A stretch of DNA of 64,000 bases from Cherax quadricarinatus (taxonomy: Eukaryota; Arthropoda; Malacostraca; Decapoda; Parastacidae): assembly GCF_038502225.1 (NCBI RefSeq), contig NC_091374.1:9939701-10003700 (forward strand), written 5' to 3'. Positions 58,640-64,000 of this stretch are shown here, piece after piece. Below the pieces are notes generated by a model. It saw only the letters and a program-made list of their open reading frames with translations, had not been told where the DNA came from and ran no database searches. Positions within the stretch are counted from its first letter, which is position 1, and each line of letters begins with the position of its first letter. The position numbers and the translations under genes are program-made.

Positions 58640-58861
58640 CATGACTCACGAAATCGTAATGACACGATTGCAAACAAACCATACCATGGGCGGGATATGA
58701 ACCCGCCGTCAGAGAGTCTCAAAACTCCAGACTCTGACCGCGGGTTCAAATCCCGCCCATGGTATGGTTTGTTTGCAATCGTGTCATTACGATTTTGAGA
58801 GTCGGTCTGGAGTTTTGAGACTCTCTGACCGCGGGTTCAAATCCCGCCCGTGGTATGGTTT
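58640..58861. mobile_element. tRNA-related SINE pair forming a hairpin, with target duplication
   Basis: Flanks ACCTTAGTGAA (58629-58639) and ACCTTAGAGAA (58862-58872) are an 11-bp duplication with one mismatch. Arms 58651-58695 and 58751-58795 are 45-bp perfect inverted repeats (AAATCGTAATGACACGATTG...). GCGGGTTCAAATCCCGCCC, a B-box-like core, occurs at 58739 and 58829, and in reverse near 58687. Confidence 0.82.
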
Positions 58862-59577
58862 ACCTTAGAGAAAAAAAGTTAGTAAATTCGTAAGACAGGA
58901 GCGCCCCTTTGTAAAACCGTGTTGAGATTCATTAATCAATCTGTGCCTGTCAAGATGGCTACGAATTGCTTCGGCAATTATTGATTCCATAAATTTTCCC
59001 ACTATGGAGGTAAGGCTTATTGGTTCGAGGCCAAGGACCGGTCACCTGCCTTGTAAATAGGTATTACATTTGCCATTTTCCACTTATCAGGCACTATGCC
59101 AGTTTGTAGTGATGTTAAAAAGATTAGCCAAAGGTATGCTAAGTTCCTCTTTACATTCCTTTAACACCCTTGCAAACAGTTCATCAGGGCCTGGGGATTT
59201 GTTAGGTTTTAGTTTCTCTATTTGTCTGAGGACCATGTCACTAGTTACCGCAATCGTGCATAGTTTATCATCCTGTTCTACATAATCTATTTCAGCAATA
59301 TCGCTAGTATTTTCCTGGGTGAAAACTGAGAGGAAGTAGGTATTTAGTATTTCACCCATATCCTTATCACTGTCAGTGATCTGACCAGAGTTACCCTTAA
59401 ATGGGCCAATCTTGTCCCTAATCTTACTTCTGTATACCTGAAAGAACCCTTTTGGGTTAGTCTTTGAATACCTTTTTGCTTTTATTCCTTTCTTTATTTC
59501 TCTCTTTAATTGAATATATTGATAGGATGGATAATGAGAACATTCAAGACAAGAGATGCCCAGTCAATGATGTATTC

Positions 59578-59710
59578 ATATGCACTCACCTATATGTGGT
59601 TGCAGGTGTCGAGTCTCGGTTCCTGACCCTGCCTCTCAACTTGCTGTTTATCAGATTCACTCTCCTAGTCTCGTGGGCCTTATTGTTCTTATTCTTTATT
59701 AAACTTGTGC
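59578..59710 (-). mobile_element. LINE tail fragment of the 62831 family
   Basis: ACTCACCTATATGTGGTTGC, AGGTGTCGAGTCTCGGTTCC and GACCCTGCCTC match the 3' end at 62831-62885. The rest differs, so it is a related subfamily or a tail on another body. Confidence 0.55.
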
Positions 59711-59966
59711 GTTCATGCGTAGGGCATATTATATAGCTCAGTGTATGTACACTGCATAATACACCTCGGTATATACACACTGCATATATACAACAGTAAG
59801 AACATAAGAACGATGGAACACTGCAGAAGGCCTACTGGCCCATGCGAGGCAGGTCCAAGTCTCCTACCGGCTTAAGCCAATGCACCCAACCTAGTCAGGT
59901 CAGGTCACATTGACTTAAGGGAGGAACACGGCAACCGACCTGGTAGCACAAGCTATCTGGTCTAAC

Positions 59967-60545
59967 TCACACCCACCCACATCTACTCATGTATTTATCC
60001 AACCTATTTTTAAAGCTACACAACGTTCTGGCCTCTATAACGGTACTTGGGAGTTTGTTCCACTCATCCACAACTCTATTACCAAACCAGTACTTTCCTA
60101 TATCCTTCCTGAATCTGAATTTTTCCAACTTAAAACCATTGCTGCGAGTCCTGTCTAGGGTAGATATTTTCAGCACACTATTTACATCCCCTTTATTTAC
60201 TCCTGTCTTCCATTTATACACCTCAATCATATCCCCCCTAATTCTACGTCTTTCTAGAGAGTGCAGTTTCAGGGCCCTTAGTCTATCCTCATAGGGAAGG
60301 TTTCTGATACATGGGATCAACTTTGTCATCCTCCTTTGTACATTTTCCAGAGAATTTATATCCATTCTGTAATACGGTGACCAAAACTGTGCAGCATAAT
60401 CTAAATGAGGCCTAACCAAGGATGTATAGAGTTGAAGAACAACCTGAGGACTCTTATTATTTATGCTTCTTGATATGAAGCCAAGGATTCTATTAGCTTT
60501 ATTGCGAACACTTATGCACTGTTGTCTTGGTTTCAGATTACTGCT
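59967..60545 (-). pseudogene. CR1-like RT thumb and C terminus
   Basis: Reads MVRPHLDYAAQFWSPYYRMD in frame (with the preceding SLVRPHL text upstream), LPYEDRLRALKLHSLERRRI, RGDMIEVYKWKTGVNKGDVN and WFGNRVVDEWNKLPSTVIEA. Completes the protein of 60558-61620. Confidence 0.8.
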
Positions 60546-60557
60546 AACCAGAACTCC

Positions 60558-61061
60558 TTAATCTTTTTCGCAATCCGTAATATTAAGATCTACATTATTT
60601 AGTTTATATGTGGCATGGTTATTGTCCTGTCCAACATTTAGAACTTTGCATTTGTCTATATTAAACTGCATCTGCCACTTCTCCGACCACTGCATCAGTC
60701 TATTCAAATCTTCCTGGAGTGCTCGAATGTCCTCGTCAGAATGAATTCGACGGCCTATTTTGGTGTCATCGGCAAACTTGCCGATGTCGCTCTTTATGCC
60801 CTCATCTATGTCGTTTATGTAGATTGTGAACAGCAGGGGGCCCAACACTAACCCCTGTGGAACACCGCTCGTGACACTTCCCCACTCTGATTTCTCCCCA
60901 TTTATGCAAACTCTCTGCTGCCTATTTGTCAACCATGCCTCTATCCAGGAAAAAATTTCTCCTCCTATTCCATGTGCTTTAATTTTCCTCAATAGTCTCT
61001 GATGTGGGACCCTGTCAAAAGCCTTACTGAAGTCCATATACACTATCATATTCATTACCAT
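60558..61061 (-). pseudogene. CR1-like RT palm: motifs A to C
   Basis: Reads VYMDFSKAFDRVPHQRLLRK (motif A Asp intact), GSVTSGVPQGLVLGPLLFTI, KFADDTKIGRRIHSDEDIRA (FADD intact) and MQFNIDKCKVLNVG. A stop after ITDCEKD (TTAAGGAG instead of TTAGGAG) splits it from the C terminus. Confidence 0.85.
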
Positions 61062-61620
61062 GATCTACCTCCTCAAATACCTTAGTGAAAAAAGTTAATA
61101 AATTCGTAAGGCAGGAACGCCCCTTTGTAAAACCATGCTGAGATTCGTTGATTAATTTATGCTTTTCAAGGTGGCTACGAACTGCCTCGGCAATTATTGA
61201 TTCCATAAATTTTCCCACTATGGAGGTTAGACTTATTGGTCTATAGTTCGAAGCTAAGGACCTATCACCTGTTTTGAAAATAGGTATCACATTTGCCATT
61301 TTCCACTTATCTGGCACCATGCCAGTTTGTAGTGATATGTTGAAAAGATTAGCCAAAGGTGTGCTAAGCTCCTCTTTACATTCCTTTAGAACCCTTGCAT
61401 ACAGTTCATCAGGGCCTGGGGATTTGTTAGGTTTTAATTTATCTATTTGCCTAAGGACCATGTCACTTGTGACCCTATTAGTGCACAGTTTATTATCGTC
61501 CTGTTCTACATAATTTATCATTACTGGAATATCGCTGGTATCCTCCTGTGTAAAAACTGAGAGGAAGTATGTGTTCAAAATTCTACACATTTCCCTATCA
61601 CTGTCAGTGAGCTGACCCAA
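61024..61620 (-). pseudogene. CR1-like RT fingers region
   Basis: Reads QIDKLKPNKSPGPDELYARV, ANVIPIFKTGDRSLASNYRP, IAEAVRSHLEKHKLINESQH and GFTKGRSCLTNLLTFFTKVF. A one-base shift near 61030 passes it to the next frame. Confidence 0.82.
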
Positions 61621-61914
61621 GGAACTTTTGAGTGGGCCTATCTTGTCCCTGATCTTACTTCTGTATACCTGAAAGAATCCTTTTGGGTTAGTCTTCGATT
61701 CTCTTGCAACTTTAACCTCATAATCTCTTTTTGCTTTTCTAATTCCCTTTTTTATTTCTCTAACTGAATATATCGATTTCTCAATTGCCCCTCTCCTCTT
61801 TTGATTTGCCTATATATGCCTATATATACGTAGGAGAAACTTGAAGAACAGGAGGAGAATGAGGTAATCAGTCCCTCAACCTTGAGTCGATGTGTTCAGT
61901 CCATCAATCTTGAA

Positions 61915-62014
<100 letters not shown>

Positions 62015-62061
62015 CTAAAAATTCGCAAACAGGCCAAACATTATTCCGCCATAGCAGATAC

Positions 62062-62480
62062 ATAAGAACAAAGAAGGAACACTGCAGGAGGCCTACTGGC
62101 CCATGCAGGGCAGGTCCATGTCAACCCCCGGTTTATACCAATGTCCCACCCAGTCAGGTCACCTCCACTTAAAGAAGGAGCACGGCATCTGAGCCAGTAG
62201 CACCAGCTAGTCAGGTCCAACTCACACCCACCCATTCATGCATGCATTTATCTAACCTATTTTTAAACCACACAACGTCTTAGCTTCTATAACGGTACTC
62301 GGGAGTTTGTTTCAATCATCCACAACTATTACAAAACCAGTGCTTTCCTATATCCTTCCTGAAACTGAAATTTTCCAGCTTAAAAATCTTGCTGCGAACC
62401 CTGTCTAGGCTAAATATTTTTTTGCACGCTAATTATATTCCCTTTATTCACTCCTGTTTTCCATTTATACACCTCAAATT
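62062..62480 (-). mobile_element. CR1-like LINE 3' fragment
   Basis: 3' end at the left (ATAAGAACAAAGAAGGAAC); C-terminal text includes the reverse of CTATATCCTTCCTGAAACTG. It is cut at about 62480 (the ATACACCTCAA position), and an indel near 62275 breaks the frame. Confidence 0.75.
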
Positions 62481-62484
62481 CGGT

Positions 62485-62612
62485 GTTGGAGTACACAGTA
62501 CCTCATACCTCTGAAGTCTGGCTGTGCGGATAAAGTACTATGTAACGGGGGTATGGTTTAAAATACTATGTACTCTGACGCCGAGTTAGCAGGTTCAAAT
62601 CCTGCTGTGGAC
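62485..62612 (+). repeat. tRNA-like SINE relic
   Basis: GCAGGTTCAAATCCTGCTG at 62590 is a good B box with a stem. GGCTGTGCGGATAAAGTAC upstream could be an A box region. GTACTATGTAACGGG and the copy-like AATACTATGTACTCTG suggest an internal duplication. No clear target duplication. Confidence 0.4.
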
Positions 62613-62640
62613 TGAGATGTGGATGTATGTGTATACGTGT

Positions 62641-62647
62641 GTGGTGT

Positions 62648-62741
<94 letters not shown>
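62641..62741 (+). repeat. GT microsatellite, about 100 bp
   Basis: Uninterrupted TG repeats after GTGTGGTGTGG. Confidence 0.97.
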
Positions 62742-62744
<3 letters not shown>

Positions 62745-62789
62745 GTTACCATTTTGTCCTAGGCACATGTCGATTAGACACTAGGCCTG

Positions 62790-62829
<40 letters not shown>
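62790..62829 (+). repeat. GT microsatellite joined to a LINE 3' end
   Basis: TG repeats end at GTACTCACCTAATTGTGG, the 3' terminus of the minus-strand LINE that follows. Confidence 0.93.
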
Positions 62830-62830
<1 letters not shown>

Positions 62831-62832
<2 letters not shown>

Positions 62833-64000
62833 CACCTAATTGTGGTTGCAGGGGTCGAGACTCAGCTCCTGGCCCCGCCTCTTCACTGATCGCTACTGGG
62901 TCCTCTCTCTCTCTGCTTCCTGAGCTTTGTCATACCTCTTCTTAAAATTATGTATCGTTCCTGCCTCCACTACTTCACTTGCTAGGCTATTCCACTTCCT
63001 GACAACTCTGACTGAAGAAATACTTCCTAACGTCCCTGTGACTCGTCTGAGTCTTCAGCTTCCAGTTGTGACCCCTTGTCCCTGTGTCTCCCCTCTGGAA
63101 CATCCTATCTCTGTCCACCTTGTCTATTCCCCGCAGTATCTTGTATGTCATTATCATGTCTCCCCTGACCCTTCTGTCCTCCAGTGTCGTCAGTCCGATT
63201 TTCCTTAACCTTTCCTCGTACGACATTCCATTGAGCTCTGGGACTAGCCTTGTTGCAAACCTTTGTACTTTCTCTAACTTCTTGACGTGCTTGACCAGGT
63301 GTGGGTTCCAGACTGGTGCTGCATACTCCAGTATGGGCCTAACATACACAGTGTACAGTGTCTTGAACGATTCCTTATTAAGGTATCGGAACGCTATTCT
63401 CAGGATTGCCAGGCGCCCGTATGCTGCAGCAGTTATTTGGTTGATGTGTGCCTCCGGTGATGTGTTCGGTGTTATGGTCACCCCAAGGTCTTTCTCCCTG
63501 AGTGAGGTCTGTAGTCTTTGTCCACCTAGCCTATACCCTGTCTGCGGTCTTCTTTGCCCCTCCCCAATCTTCATGACTTTGCATTTGGCTGAATTGAATT
63601 CGAGAAGCCAGTTACTGGACCACATGTCCAGCCTGTCCAGGTCTCTTTGCAGTCCTGCCTCATCCTCGTCCGATTTAATTCTTCTCATCAACATCACGTC
63701 ATCTGCGAACAGGGACACTTCAGAGTCTATTACTTCCATCATGTCGTTCACATATATCAAAAATAGCACTGGTCCTAGAACTGACCCCTGTGGGACCCCA
63801 CTCGTAACAGGCGCCCACTGTGATACCTCTTCACGTACCATGACTCGTTGCTGCCTCCCTGTCAGGTATTCCCTTATCTATTGCAGTGCCCTCCCTTTTA
63901 CATGCGCCTGATCCTCCAGCTTCTGCACTAATCTCTTGTGGGGAACTGTGTCAAAGGCCTTCCTGCAGTCTAGGAAAATGCAATCTACCCACCCCTCTCT
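62831..64000 (-). mobile_element. CR1/L2-type LINE, third family, cut by window edge
   Basis: 3' end: reverse of ACTCACCTAATTGTGGTTGC. RT palm and C terminus at 62987-63841, motif A upstream near 63900-63990 (DCRKAFDTVPHKRL). The remaining 5' part lies past 64000. Confidence 0.85.
62987..63841 (-). pseudogene. CR1/L2-type RT motif B to C terminus (284 aa)
   Basis: Reads VTSGVPQGSVLGPVLFLIYV, SLFADDVMLMRRIKSDEDEA (FADD box as FADDV), NWLLEFNSAKCKVMKIGEGQ, KDLGVTITPNTSPEAHINQI, VRPILEYAAPVWNPHLVKHV and LTTLEDRRVRGDMIMTYKIL. Upstream, a stop (GCAATAGATAAGG at about 63878-63890) separates it from the motif A segment. It is probably inactive, though only lightly damaged. Confidence 0.83.

Larger units (their letters stand above)
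57370..59518 (-). mobile_element. CR1-like LINE, 2.1 kb, carrying a SINE-like hairpin
   Basis: The 3' end is at the left (reverse of AAGAATATAAGAAAGAAGG) and the 5' truncation at 59518 in the basic linker. RT C-terminal half at 57565-58401 and RT start at 59087-59359. A 222-bp hairpin insertion lies at 58640-58861. Part of the motif A region is damaged by frameshifts. Confidence 0.87.
57295..59565 (+). mobile_element. LINE3 fragment split by a CR1-like insertion
   Basis: 57295-57369 reads GACCTGGGTGTGGTAATGTC to TCTGCTAGGAAA; 59519-59565 continues TAGGATGGATAATGAGAAC, AAGACAAGAGATGCC. Together they give the family text DLGVVMSEDLTFKDHN ... GWIMRTFKTRDA. The CR1-like copy 57370-59518 sits in between. 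Confidence 0.8.
59790..61822 (-). mobile_element. CR1-like LINE, most complete RT of the family
   Basis: Reverse of TAAGAACATAAGAACGATGG marks the 3' end. Frames 61024-61620, 60558-61061 and 59967-60419 give an almost continuous RT from fingers to C terminus. The linker near 61640-61800 precedes it. The 5' end stops near 61822. Confidence 0.88.

Noticed and set aside
58687..58850. True tRNA genes
   Set aside because: B-box-like cores are present, but no complete cloverleaf with acceptor and anticodon stems could be drawn, and the block behaves as a SINE-like insertion.
63084..63911. 275-codon plus-strand frame
   Set aside because: It is the antisense shadow of the LINE RT at 62987-63841.

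Overview
This window looks like a piece of a large, repeat-rich arthropod nuclear genome. I infer a decapod crustacean (crayfish, lobster or crab type) from three things: dense RTE-like and CR1-like LINEs, many TA- and TTAA-flanked DNA transposons, and one arthropod-type LAMMER kinase gene with very long introns. No bacterial, viral or organellar gene organisation is visible, and I cannot name the species.

The only host gene I can support is on the minus strand: a Doa/CLK (LAMMER) protein kinase. Eight coding exons run from 48859 down to the stop codon at 13798. All exon joins are GT-AG and in phase, and together they give 318 residues from the catalytic lysine to the C terminus. The exon with the glycine-rich loop and the N-terminal region lie beyond 64000 or were not seen. 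Seven complete introns (0.2 to 12.8 kb) hold most of the transposons described here. The AT-rich tract below 13798 may contain a long 3' UTR.

Layout: 1-7857 is a nest of transposons, with an old TTAA-flanked piggyBac-like element split by an RTE LINE and by a pogo element that itself carries an RTE fragment. 7858-13797 is mostly single-copy, AT-rich DNA with a small TTAA MITE. 13798-29274 holds seven of the eight... more exactly the six downstream exons of the kinase, separated by CR1, RTE and MITE insertions. 29275-42117 is one intron made almost wholly of three RTE copies, CR1 pieces and piggyBac-like pieces. 42118-48859 holds the last two exons seen, an RTE copy broken by four insertions, and a 586-bp palindrome. 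48860-64000, inferred to be upstream intron or 5' region, holds SINEs, minisatellites with codon-multiple or 28-30 bp units, and several CR1-related LINEs.

The LINEs fall into four groups: RTE-like, with two 3' tail types (A and B); a CR1-like family ending in an 8-bp repeat TTCTTATG; a second CR1/L2-type family (called LINE3 here) whose tail encodes a GPRGR-like end; and a third CR1/L2-type family at 62831-64000. All copies are broken by stops, frameshifts, truncation or insertion, so none looks autonomous. The most informative signals are the nested insertions with readable empty sites, the foldback family, and the TTAA-flanked family with GTAGATCT-type subterminal motifs.
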